Below, one piece after another: positions 37,128 to 45,349 of a stretch of DNA of 64,000 nt (positions are counted from its first letter, which is position 1; the number at the start of each line of letters is the position of its first letter). The notes beneath the pieces were generated by a model, which was not told the origin of the DNA, did not search any database, and saw only the letters and a list, made by a program, of their open reading frames with translations. Source of the DNA: Pseudomonadota bacterium (GTDB lineage: Bacteria > Pseudomonadota > Alphaproteobacteria > Micropepsales > Micropepsaceae); NCBI GenBank assembly GCA_016201105.1, contig JACQDN010000030.1, forward strand, positions 1-64,000, written 5' to 3'. Position numbers and translations under genes: made by a program.

Positions 37128-37175
37128 TTGACAACCCCCTTGTCATAATGCGTATATGACAAGAGACTTGTCATA
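37128..37175 (+). promoter_or_regulatory. MarR operator and promoter
   Basis: TTGACA at 37128-37133 resembles a -35 box. CTTGTCATA (37139-37147), TATGACAAG (37155-37163) and CTTGTCATA (37167-37175) are three perfect half sites forming two overlapping palindromes with spacers of 7 and 3 bases. They cover the region between -35 and the marR start, an arrangement suited to repression. Confidence 0.75.
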
Positions 37176-37186
37176 TCGGCGGAACG

Positions 37187-37648
37187 ATGGCTGCGAAAAC
37201 CGATGACTTGAACAACCTCGTAAAGGCCGTGCGCGCCGCTTTTCAGCGGTTGAAGGCGTTGGGCGAGAATTTGCACGGCGACCTTGGCGTCACCGTCGCG
37301 ATGCGGGCGGTGCTTGAGACGCTGGTCGAGAACGGGCCGCGGACAGTGCCGCAAATCGCGCAAAGCAAGAGTGTTACGCGCCAGCACATTCAGGGAATCG
37401 TCGATTCTCTGCTGCAAGACGGACTTGCCGCTCTCGATGACAATCCCAAGCACCGGCGCTCTTCGCTGGTCGCGGCGACCCGCAAGGGCCAAAAGCTTTT
37501 CGCCGAAATGTGCCGCCGCGAAGAGCATGCGCTGTCGGAGATCGGCAGCGAATTGCGCCAGACCGACCTCAAAGCGGCGCTCCACGCACTCGTACAACTT
37601 AACACCGTACTCGAACATCATCGGCGGGAGACCCGACATGCCGCATGA
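37187..37648 (+). CDS. MarR family transcriptional regulator
   Basis: The 153-residue winged-helix protein has the MarR layout: N-terminal helix, then VAMRAVLETLVENGPRTVPQIAQSKSVTRQHIQGIVDSLLQDGL (recognition helix near SVTRQHIQ), the wing LDDNPKHRRSSLVAATRKGQKL, and a C-terminal dimerisation helix. It likely binds the palindromes just upstream and so controls itself, the downstream methyltransferase (4-base ATGA overlap) and perhaps the divergent MAPEG gene. The ligand is unknown; MarR proteins usually respond to phenolics or oxidants. Confidence 0.9.
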   Translation: MAAKTDDLNNLVKAVRAAFQRLKALGENLHGDLGVTVAMRAVLETLVENGPRTVPQIAQSKSVTRQHIQGIVDSLLQDGLAALDDNPKHRRSSLVAATRKGQKLFAEMCRREEHALSEIGSELRQTDLKAALHALVQLNTVLEHHRRETRHAA

Positions 37649-38265
37649 GCGCGCTAATGGGTGCGAGCATGGTTAGCCAATTCGCCAAACCAACCGGATT
37701 GGTTGGGCGCTTTGTCGGATGGATTTTCGCAAACCGCGGATCGAACGTCAGGCGCAGCGCCTGGACGGTCGGTCTTCTCAAGCTTCTGCTGCGCGACAGG
37801 GTTCTTGAGATCGGATGCGGCCCGGGCATCGCGCTCAAAGCCTGCCTCAAGCGCGCGAGCGAAGGTACCGTCGTGGGTCTCGATCATTCCGGCGTCATGA
37901 TCGCCCAGGCACGCAAGCGCAACCTCCGTGCTGTCCGCAAGAAACGTTTGCGGCTCGTCACCGGCACGCTAGCCGATTTGCCGGACAGCGAACCGCCATT
38001 CGACAAGATATTTTCCGTCAACGTCATTCAGTTCATCGCCGACAAGAAAGCTTTCGTCGCCGACTGCGTGAAACGCCTGGCCCCCGGTGGAATGTTTGCG
38101 ACAACCTTTCAGCCACGGGGCGGCAAGCCAACGCGCGAACAGGCAATCGAAATGGGCAAGACGCTGGAAGCGTTGCTGACAGAGGCCGGGCTGAGCCAAG
38201 TGCGCACGCAGTTACTGGAACTGAAGCCCGTACCGGCGATCTGCGTCCTCGGTCAGAAGACCTGA
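37645..38265 (+). CDS. Class I SAM-dependent methyltransferase
   Basis: The 206-residue enzyme has motif I VLEIGCGPGIALKA (about residues 53-66), GLDHSGVMI as motif II, and PFDKIFSVNVIQF. It belongs to the broad Methyltransf_11/25 group with a short N-terminal lid. Translational coupling to the marR gene (ATGA) suggests it takes part in the same stress or detoxification response, for example modifying a small molecule. Start alternatives at Met5 and Met9 exist. Substrate unknown. Confidence 0.85.
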   Translation: MSALMGASMVSQFAKPTGLVGRFVGWIFANRGSNVRRSAWTVGLLKLLLRDRVLEIGCGPGIALKACLKRASEGTVVGLDHSGVMIAQARKRNLRAVRKKRLRLVTGTLADLPDSEPPFDKIFSVNVIQFIADKKAFVADCVKRLAPGGMFATTFQPRGGKPTREQAIEMGKTLEALLTEAGLSQVRTQLLELKPVPAICVLGQKT

Positions 38266-38753
38266 GGTCCGTACCGCATTATCGCAACGGCCGCGATGCG
38301 CTCCTTCATTGTACGAGACGGCGGCCGAAGGTGAGAACGGATGTCCAACCGCTCCGACAATCCCGCATGGCTCGGGTGCAACAACAAGCTGATATTGGGA
38401 TCGCTCTTCGCGGCAAGCGAGCTATTCCTGCTGCTGCTCGACTCGCATCACCTATTTCTCCACCCGAACCGACGCCCACGATTTAGCGTGCAGACCCATC
38501 AGATGCAGCGGTGAGCGCATCAGCTGCGCCTCGGCTTTCAGGACTGATGAACTTTCGTTTATGCGCTTCACGGCGCCGCCCCAACGTGCCCGCTGCCGAC
38601 GCGCCAAGCGCGCACAGCGTTCCCACTCAGATGGGCGCTGCCACGCTTGCAACAAGACAGCTCCCGCAATTCTTTTAAAACGTAACCTCGAATGCGCATT
38701 TCACCGCGCACGAGCGCGGGAGCGGCTTCACGCCTGTGTGATTAGAAGACCGG
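38266..38753. other. Gene-poor stretch between the methyltransferase and flagellar locus
   Basis: No convincing gene or repeat is seen. A 57-codon frame at 38341-38514 (MSNRSDNPAWLG start, hydrophobic middle) is possible but lacks a ribosome binding site. It may hold remnants of a lost gene. Confidence 0.4.
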
Positions 38754-41504
38754 TCAGGCCGATCCCAAGGTCGAGGAATCGCCGAGCAAACCCGTCTGCA
38801 GCGCCAGCGAATAGTTGGCGAGCTGCGAGGAAAGATAAGACGGCGCAGTTCCCGACGTGTTGCCTTTGGCTTCTGTCGCCGGCGCGGTGTTGGCCGTTCG
38901 ATACGCATCGCGGACCGCGGTCAAGACACCGATCAACTGCGCGCGCGCCGACGACGCGCCGCCCGCCGAGGAAATATCGAGCTTGCTGGAGAGACCCAGA
39001 CCGAACACGTGCGTGCCGGAATCCGTCGCGGAGGTATCCGCACTGCTCTTCGCATCCTTAGCGGCCGCAGGTTTGATAAGCGTACCGGCCGCAATGCCCA
39101 GACGCGCCAATGCATCGAAGCCGTCGGCACCGGGAATGAGCGTTGCCGTCACGCCCTCATTCACTTCCAGCTTCAATGTCTTGCCGCCATGACCGTAAGT
39201 CACAGTCGCTTTGCCTTTGAACAACAGTGCCGTGTTGATCTTGGTGGCGAGGCTTTGCAGCGTTTCGCCTTTGGAAATCGTGATTCTGACGGTGCGCCCA
39301 CCGGTGCCCGCGAGTTTGACGGAGAAGCCGTCGCCTTCGCGCAAGGTCGTCTGATTGGTGAGATCGACGGATTGCTGAACGCCGATGTCGCCGCGCGGCA
39401 GGCCCAGCGCATCAAGCACGCTTGAGCCTTGGACATCGAGCGCGACCGCCTTGCCGGTGGATTGACCGCTGGCGCCGCCATATTGGCGCGTCCAGGAGAT
39501 CGAGCCGTCATTTGCGAGCGCGCTGACGAAAAGATTGTTGGTGCCCGCGACCGTGCGGGTTTGACCCGCGAGCGTGCCGGTGGTGGTTCCCGACAGATAG
39601 ACCGTGCCGTCGTTCGCGACGGCGACGCTGCCGGCCGTATCGGTGCCCGCACTTCCGATATAGCTCACATAGTTTGCCGCGCTGCTTGAGCCGTTGTCGG
39701 CAAGACGGAAGACGAAGGCGTCCATATTGCCGGAGGAGGCATTGACGATCGAAGCCGTGCCACCCGCATCGAGCGAGGCATTGCGCGTCGAGCCGGATAG
39801 CGTGACTTGGCCATTTTTGACAACGAGTCCGCTAAGGGCGCCGTTGGCGCCGAGATCGCCCAGATCGCTTTGCCATGCGGGCATTGCGGTGATGTCGCCG
39901 CCCGCATATTTGGCGATCACGGCATGGCCGTTCTGGACGCTGGCGACGAAGAGATTGCCGTTCTCGTCATAGGCGGTGGCCGCAACCTTGTCGGCGCCCG
40001 CGGTGCCCAGCTGCTTTTCGGCCAGCAATTTGCCCTTGGAATCGAATTTCGCCAGATAGGCATCGGCATCGCCGCTGTTGCTCTGGCCGCTGCCGATGAC
40101 ACCGGTGACATCGCCGCCGATCGTGACATTGCCGCTTGCGTCCACCGAAACCGCCAGCGCTTCGTTGCGCGCCAGCGTGGCGATCTGTTTCACCCAGCTC
40201 TGGTTGCCCTCGGCGTCGTATTTGGCAACGAAGCTGTCGTCCTTGCCTTCGTTGACCGCGGCGGTGGAAAGCTTCGAGGTGGTCGAGCCGGTGACGACGA
40301 CGCCGCCAGTGGGATCGAGCGCCAGGCCGAAGCCGGACGCGCTGTTCGAACTTCCCAGCATCTGCTGCCACACCAGATGGCCCGCGGAATCGTATTTGGC
40401 GAGCGTCACGTCTTTCTGCGCCTGATTGAGCAGATTGCCGAAATCGCCGGTGCTGGTGCCCAGCACATAAACATTGCCCTGTGCATCCACCACCGTCGCA
40501 TCCGCCGTGGTGTTGCCGGTGGTGGGCGTGAACGTGGCGCTGAAGACGCCTTTGGGATCGCTTGTCAGCGCATCGAGCTTGACCAGACGGCCCTGCTGAT
40601 CGGCGGCGATTTGCTTGGACTTGTCGGTCGCCTGGCTGGCGTTCGGCGAACCGTTCGAACCGGCGACATAGAGCGACGGCGTGGCGGCGGAAGACGAAAG
40701 CGAGATTTTTTCGCCCGCCGCGGTCTGGATCGTGATGCCGTAGCGTGCGGTTTTTGCATCGTCGATCGAGCCTCCCGTCAGCACGCGATGAAAGCGCGTG
40801 TTGTAACCTTGTGCGGAGAGCTGCTGGTTGATGGTGGAAACGATGTTGTCGGCGGTGAGCGCGCCGCTCACCTGCGACAGATCGATTTCGACATTGTTGG
40901 TCGTACCGCCCTTGGTGACGGCAATGGTAAACTTGTCGCTGGCGCTCACATTGGCGAGAGACGCGGAAACCGCATCGCCCGTCGCGATCGTGGCACCGGT
41001 GTAGTCGGTTTGCAGCAGCGGCAGCGAGATGCCGGCCGTCACCGACGAACTCGGTTTCGCCGCCTGCAATGTGAAATTGTTGAAGGTCTGATTGCTCAGG
41101 AACGACTGCAGTTCGTCCATGCCGCTCTGAAAGCGGCTGTTGAAGCCCGCCTTCTGGCCCGCGGTCACCCCGTCGCGGCGCGACATGGCGGCAAGATTGG
41201 AAAGCGTGTTGACGGCCTTGTAGAGGGCGAAGAGCTTCTGATTGTCCTGCTCTTTCTTTTCGTCGCTGGTGGAGGCGTGCTTGGGCACGCTGGAAAGATC
41301 GACGAAGCTCGTGGTGGTCAGGATCTGCGCGTCTTGAGCCTGCTGCTTCTTCTTGGAAAAATCTTCCCAGGGTGGCGCGTCGTTGGCGGTTGCGCTTTTC
41401 CGCGCTGTCCTGGCGGCGGTTTGCGTATTGGCCGCGAGCGAACTCTTCGTGCTCAGATAATTGAGCAGAATGGAGCTGTCGAGGCTGGGAAGGATCGAGC
41501 TCAT
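38754..41504 (-). CDS. Large propeller-repeat flagellar protein (FlaEY-like)
   Basis: The 916-residue protein starts MSSILPSLDSSILLNYL, without a signal peptide. Residues about 80-160 are helical and flagellar-filament-like (FQSGMDELQSFLSNQTFNNF). From about 290 to 640 lie several SBBP-type propeller repeats, each containing AKYDxxGxxxWxxx and a Gly/Val-rich partner (LAKYDSAGHLVWQQ, VAKYDAEGNQSWVKQ, LAKFDSKGKLLAEKQ). A hook-associated-like segment follows (GGRTVRITISKGETLQSLAT), then a Ser/Ala-rich C-terminus. Caulobacter encodes a large protein named FlaEY in its flagellin cluster; context and size suggest equivalence, which I could not align. It may be secreted by the flagellar export system. 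Start at ATG 41504; the frame upstream is repeat-like. Confidence 0.6.
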   Translation of the reverse strand: MSSILPSLDSSILLNYLSTKSSLAANTQTAARTARKSATANDAPPWEDFSKKKQQAQDAQILTTTSFVDLSSVPKHASTSDEKKEQDNQKLFALYKAVNTLSNLAAMSRRDGVTAGQKAGFNSRFQSGMDELQSFLSNQTFNNFTLQAAKPSSSVTAGISLPLLQTDYTGATIATGDAVSASLANVSASDKFTIAVTKGGTTNNVEIDLSQVSGALTADNIVSTINQQLSAQGYNTRFHRVLTGGSIDDAKTARYGITIQTAAGEKISLSSSAATPSLYVAGSNGSPNASQATDKSKQIAADQQGRLVKLDALTSDPKGVFSATFTPTTGNTTADATVVDAQGNVYVLGTSTGDFGNLLNQAQKDVTLAKYDSAGHLVWQQMLGSSNSASGFGLALDPTGGVVVTGSTTSKLSTAAVNEGKDDSFVAKYDAEGNQSWVKQIATLARNEALAVSVDASGNVTIGGDVTGVIGSGQSNSGDADAYLAKFDSKGKLLAEKQLGTAGADKVAATAYDENGNLFVASVQNGHAVIAKYAGGDITAMPAWQSDLGDLGANGALSGLVVKNGQVTLSGSTRNASLDAGGTASIVNASSGNMDAFVFRLADNGSSSAANYVSYIGSAGTDTAGSVAVANDGTVYLSGTTTGTLAGQTRTVAGTNNLFVSALANDGSISWTRQYGGASGQSTGKAVALDVQGSSVLDALGLPRGDIGVQQSVDLTNQTTLREGDGFSVKLAGTGGRTVRITISKGETLQSLATKINTALLFKGKATVTYGHGGKTLKLEVNEGVTATLIPGADGFDALARLGIAAGTLIKPAAAKDAKSSADTSATDSGTHVFGLGLSSKLDISSAGGASSARAQLIGVLTAVRDAYRTANTAPATEAKGNTSGTAPSYLSSQLANYSLALQTGLLGDSSTLGSA

Positions 41505-41584
41505 GGAAAGGGCAGGAACGGTCCGGGCGCAACAGCCCAGTATCGTCAAAGCGCCGTTAATGGGGTGATAACGATAAAGTTTCC

Positions 41585-41763
41585 TACCCTCCCTCGGGAG
41601 GGTCGAATTTTCATGCGAACGAAGTGAGCAGGGAAATTCGGGGAGGGGTCGTGCCCAGACTCCTCTGTGCTCGCGCCAACGTTGAACCACGAACTCAACC
41701 GACACAGCATGACCCCTCCCCGAAATCGCTTCGCGATTTCGACCCTCCATCAAGGGGAGGGTG
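41585..41763. repeat. Family B inverted repeats between divergent genes
   Basis: CTACCCTCCCTCGGGAGGG (41585) opens and CAAGGGGAGGGTGG (41751) closes a block that also has inverted GAAATTCGGGGAGGGGTC and GACCCCTCCCCGAAATCGC. This fills most of the space between the FlaEY-like gene and the TPR glycosyltransferase gene. Confidence 0.8.
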
Positions 41764-41781
41764 GACCGCGCGCCAACGTGC

Positions 41782-41796
41782 TTAACGCGGGCTTAA
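41782..41796 (+). promoter_or_regulatory. CtrA-type site upstream of the TPR glycosyltransferase
   Basis: TTAACGCGGGCTTAA is an exact TTAA-N7-TTAA, ending 24 bases before the ATG at 41821. It sits in an 11-bp tandem duplication (CTTAACGCGGG) like the one before the pilus operon. Confidence 0.55.
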
Positions 41797-41820
41797 CGCG
41801 GGGTGCGCGACAACTGCGTG

Positions 41821-43368
41821 ATGAACGCGCCCGCGTCTTTGTCTTCGGCAGATTACGAGCACGGCCTTCGCCTTTCGGCTGACGGCAGACACAGCGAAGC
41901 CATTGCGCGCTTCGAGCGGGCTCTTGCTCTCAAACCCGACGACGTGCGCGTGCTCTTTGCACTCGGCAATACCGCGCGAGCCTTGGGGCTCGCCAAACCG
42001 GCCGAAGAATTCTTTCGCCGCGTACTCACGGCGGAGCCCGAACGGCTCGAGGCCCTCGTCAATCTGGCGAATCTGCTGCGCGCGCGCGGCGATGCGCAGG
42101 CCGCGATCGCGCTGCTTTTGCCGGCCGCGCAACGCAATCCCGAAAGCGCCGAATTGTGGCTCACGCTGGGATCGGCTTACCGCGAGCGCGGCGAGAGAAC
42201 CGAAGCCGAAGCGTTTTATCGCGAAGCCCTGGCGCGGCGTCCCGATTATTCCGCGGCGCTGGGCAATCTCGCCGATCTTGTCGCCGATCAAGGCGAGATC
42301 GATACGGCGCTTGAACTTTACGATCGCGCACTGAAGCGCGAGCCGGATAACGCGCAGGCCAAGCTCAATCGCGCGGTGTTGCATCTGCTGAAGGGCAACC
42401 TGAAAGACGGTTGGCGCGATTACGCGAGCCGCCTCAAGGTTCCCGGCAAGGCGCCGCTGTGCAATCACGGCCTGCCGCGCTGGGACGGGCACACTGTCAA
42501 GCGCAAGAGGCTGCTGATCACTACGGAACAAGGCATCGGCGACCAAGTGATGTTCGCGAGCCTGTTCGGTGAACTCGCCGCCCGCGCGGAGACCGAAGGC
42601 GGCAGCATTCTGCTGGAATGCGAACCAAGGCTCGTGACACTGTTCGCGCGCTCGTTTGCGAATATCACGGTGAAGCCCTGTCACGTGCAGAACAAAGGCG
42701 GCGCGACGGTTGCGGACTACGCCTGGCTAAAGAGCGCCGGCGGTGCCAATACGGCGATCGAAATGGGAAGCCTGCCGCGGTTGATGCGCGGCGATATCGC
42801 GAAATTTTCCGCGCCGCACGTCTATCTGGCGCCCGATGCGCAGGAGAAAGCGCGTTGGCGAAAGACGTTTGAGGCAGCCGGAGAAGGACCGTCTGTCGGC
42901 ATCTGCTGGCGCAGCGGCAAGAGCGGCGGTGGGCGCACAATTCAGTATGCGCCGCTGACGGCCTGGGCGGACTTCCTGCGCGAGCTGCCGGGCGCGATCG
43001 TCAGCGTGCAATACGATGCGACGGTGGAAGAGATCGCGGAGCTCGAACGTCTGAGCGGACGCAAGATCATCGTGCCCAATGGCATCGATCAGAAACTGGA
43101 ACTGGATCGTGCCTGCTCATTGCTGTCGGCGCTCGATGGCGTCGTGAGCGCGCCGACCGCGGTGTCGTGGCTTGCCGCGGCGGCGGGAACGCCGACCTAT
43201 AAAGTGCTCTACGACACGAGCTGGACGAGCTTCGGCAGCGGCTATGAGCCCTTTGCGCCGGCCTGTGTCTGCGTGATGCCCGAGAGCGCGGGCGATTGGG
43301 CGGATGTGTTTGGGAAGGTGTTGGCGGCTATCAATCTTCCTCCCCCGCCGTTGCGGGGGAGGTGCTGA
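41821..43368 (+). CDS. TPR-repeat glycosyltransferase-like protein (FlmG-like)
   Basis: The 515-residue protein has about six N-terminal TPR units (residues 8-205, each with A/G/F positions such as LFALGNTARALGLAKPAEEFF) and a C-terminal GT-B-like domain with LLITTEQGIGDQVMFASLFGEL, VGICWRSGKSGG, and DGVVSAPTAVSWLAAAAGTP. The same plan occurs in the gene at 61384 (EQGLGDEFMFA). Caulobacter FlmG, a TPR glycosyltransferase, modifies flagellin; the position beside flagellin-sugar genes supports a similar role. The last ten codons (NLPPPPLRGRC) are encoded by a palindromic repeat. A GTG at 41803 is an alternative start. Cytoplasmic. Confidence 0.75.
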   Translation: MNAPASLSSADYEHGLRLSADGRHSEAIARFERALALKPDDVRVLFALGNTARALGLAKPAEEFFRRVLTAEPERLEALVNLANLLRARGDAQAAIALLLPAAQRNPESAELWLTLGSAYRERGERTEAEAFYREALARRPDYSAALGNLADLVADQGEIDTALELYDRALKREPDNAQAKLNRAVLHLLKGNLKDGWRDYASRLKVPGKAPLCNHGLPRWDGHTVKRKRLLITTEQGIGDQVMFASLFGELAARAETEGGSILLECEPRLVTLFARSFANITVKPCHVQNKGGATVADYAWLKSAGGANTAIEMGSLPRLMRGDIAKFSAPHVYLAPDAQEKARWRKTFEAAGEGPSVGICWRSGKSGGGRTIQYAPLTAWADFLRELPGAIVSVQYDATVEEIAELERLSGRKIIVPNGIDQKLELDRACSLLSALDGVVSAPTAVSWLAAAAGTPTYKVLYDTSWTSFGSGYEPFAPACVCVMPESAGDWADVFGKVLAAINLPPPPLRGRC

Positions 43369-43509
43369 GCGAGCCCTTTGCGAGCGAAGCGGAGGGGGTG
43401 GCGGGAAATTCGACGGACAATCGCGATTACCCTTCGCGTCTATCGTCACCCCCTCCGTCATCCGCGCGTTGCGCGGATGACACCTCCCCCGCAACGGCGG
43501 GGGAGGAAG
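43336..43509. repeat. Long family E inverted repeat overlapping a gene end
   Basis: The 29-bp arms (43336-43364 and 43481-43509) are perfect reverse complements, each itself a hairpin (CCTCCCCCGCCGTTGCGGGG). Inner arms CCCCCTCCGTC and GCGGAGGGGGTG also pair. The left arm is translated as the tail of the TPR gene; the right arm ends 4 bases before the minus-strand fusion gene's stop. Confidence 0.85.
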
Positions 43510-43513
43510 ATGA

Positions 43514-45349
43514 CTACCCCACTGCCCATTTCGGCAGGGCGTGTTTTTCCGCCAAAGCTGTCTTGAGATCGGTTGCGATTCTCGCGGCGCCGTCGCCATC
43601 GATCGTCATCAAACCTGCGGCGCGCATTTCGCGACGGCGTGTGGCATCGCCGAGCAGCGTCCAAACGGCGCCGGCGATATCGGCGGCGTCAGCCCGTCCG
43701 GCGAGACCGAGCGACACGCCCATGCCTGCCTGTTCGAAGGCGGAGGCCGAGAGCGCATGATCTTCCGTCAGGCAAAGATAAATGGCGGGCACGCCATAGG
43801 CCGCAAGCTCGCAGGCCGTGACGCCGAAAGCCGCGAGCGCGACATCGCAGGCCGCGTATTCCACTGCCAGATCGTTCGCCCCTTCTACGGTTTCGAAATT
43901 GGGCGCCAGCTTCACGACCGTACGCGCGACGATCGCCGCATCCTTCACGCCGGGACCGATGACGAAGCGGGCGCGGAAGACGGGATCGAGTTTGGCCAGC
44001 GCGCGCGCCGCCATCAGCGTCAATCCGTGCGGATCGCTGCCGCCCATCGCCACCAGCAGGGTGGGCCGCGGCGATGTCTTGCGCGGGAAGGTGGCGGCCT
44101 TGGATTGGCCAAGCAATGACCATTCCCAGCCGATGCGCGGTTCGCAGCGCGAGCTTTCCCAATCCAGCGCGTAAGCCTGCGGCACCGGCGGATAGTAGGC
44201 GAGGTCCGCCGCGAGGCGGCGGTCGGAGCCGTCGTCGATGATGGCGGTGAGCGATACAGCGCGTGAAAGCACCTCGAGCTCTTGGCGGCTGACGCCGTCG
44301 CGAAAATCGCAGATCAAAAGATCGGGCGCCCGCGAATGGATCGCGGTGGAAAGGATCTTTGCGTCGTCCTGCGGATTGGTCCGGATGGACTCAAAGCCCG
44401 CACTGGTTATGGGTTCAAGCGCATCTTTCGTGCCGTTCACCGCGAATACCGCGCCGATCCCTTCGCGGTCGCGCAAGGCGCGCGCCAGCGCGACCATGCG
44501 CTTGACGTGGCCATAGCCGTATTGGCCGCCGCCGTCGCAACGGATCAGCGCGAGCCCGCCGCTCGACGCAAGCTTCTTCTGTCGCACATGCGCATTGAGC
44601 GCGCGCAATTGCGGCTCCCGCTCCAGCAGAATCAAAAGATCGGAAAGCGAGGCCTCGCCGGCCTTGGCGGCCAATCGTTCATGCACCGCCTCGACGAAAA
44701 CCAGATCGTCCGGCGTGTCGACGGTGAGCCGGCCGCCTGCGCGCGCAAACTCGGCATATTCCGGCGCGCGGGCGATGCGCACGAAATCGGGATGTTGCTT
44801 GAAATAGCCGGTGACGTGCTCGCGCGCGATAGGATCGGAACCCGCATCCATCATCAAGCGGTCGAGCGCGCGGCGGGTAAAGGGATCCACGCCTTCATGC
44901 GCGGTGACCGCGCCTTCTTCCAGAAGCACGTAATCGCCGTTCTGTTCGATCAGCGAGGTGAGGAGATGATCGATGAAGCCGGCGTCGATGAAGGGCGCGT
45001 CCGACGATACGCGCACGATGATGTCGGCATCCAGGAGTTCGGCAGCACGGGCAAAGCGCGCCAGCACGTCGTCTTCGGGGCCACGCACCACGGCGACACC
45101 GTTTTCCTTGCCCCATTCGAAAATCGCGTCGTCGCGCGGATGGGTGGAGGTGGCAACGGCGATCTGCTCGATGAATTGCGAGCGCTTCAGGCGATGCACG
45201 ATGTGCCAGAGCAGCGGTTTGCCCGCGATGGGTTTGAGCACTTTTCCCGGCAAGCGCGTGGAGCCCATGCGCGCCTGAATGACCGCGACGATGCGCAGAT
45301 GATCGCCCGGCTCCGGTGTGAGGTCCGCATGATGATCTTTGAGGATCAT
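43514..45349 (-). CDS. Fused cytidylyltransferase (SpsF-like) and PseG-like nucleotide-sugar hydrolase
   Basis: The 611-residue protein has an N-terminal CMP-sugar synthetase-type domain (about residues 18-250: VAVIQARMGSTRLPGKVLKPI, VRGPEDDVLARF, VRVSSDAPF) and a C-terminal domain of the PseG/SpsG type (about 275-590: RCDGGGQYGYGHVKRMVAL, then AMGGSDPHGLT and the ACDVALAAFGVTACELAAYGVPAI motif). PseG removes UDP from the UDP-linked 2,4-diacetamido intermediate; the cytidylyltransferase would activate the finished nonulosonate with CTP. Thus two non-consecutive steps are joined. Start overlaps the nonulosonate synthase stop (ATGA, 45346-45349). Caulobacter FlmD is a related PseG-type protein (from memory). 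Confidence 0.82.
   Translation of the reverse strand: MILKDHHADLTPEPGDHLRIVAVIQARMGSTRLPGKVLKPIAGKPLLWHIVHRLKRSQFIEQIAVATSTHPRDDAIFEWGKENGVAVVRGPEDDVLARFARAAELLDADIIVRVSSDAPFIDAGFIDHLLTSLIEQNGDYVLLEEGAVTAHEGVDPFTRRALDRLMMDAGSDPIAREHVTGYFKQHPDFVRIARAPEYAEFARAGGRLTVDTPDDLVFVEAVHERLAAKAGEASLSDLLILLEREPQLRALNAHVRQKKLASSGGLALIRCDGGGQYGYGHVKRMVALARALRDREGIGAVFAVNGTKDALEPITSAGFESIRTNPQDDAKILSTAIHSRAPDLLICDFRDGVSRQELEVLSRAVSLTAIIDDGSDRRLAADLAYYPPVPQAYALDWESSRCEPRIGWEWSLLGQSKAATFPRKTSPRPTLLVAMGGSDPHGLTLMAARALAKLDPVFRARFVIGPGVKDAAIVARTVVKLAPNFETVEGANDLAVEYAACDVALAAFGVTACELAAYGVPAIYLCLTEDHALSASAFEQAGMGVSLGLAGRADAADIAGAVWTLLGDATRRREMRAAGLMTIDGDGAARIATDLKTALAEKHALPKWAVG

Noticed and set aside
38341-38514. 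57-codon frame with a hydrophobic middle
   Set aside because: No ribosome binding site and no family recognised; kept only as a note in the gene-poor stretch.
41505-41560. Sigma-54 promoter before the FlaEY-like gene
   Set aside because: GGGCTGTTGCG on the minus strand has a -12-like box but the GG to GC spacing is far too short.
39807-41627. Plus-strand open frame antisense to the FlaEY-like gene
   Set aside because: Low-complexity shadow translation; the minus strand shows repeated propeller motifs.
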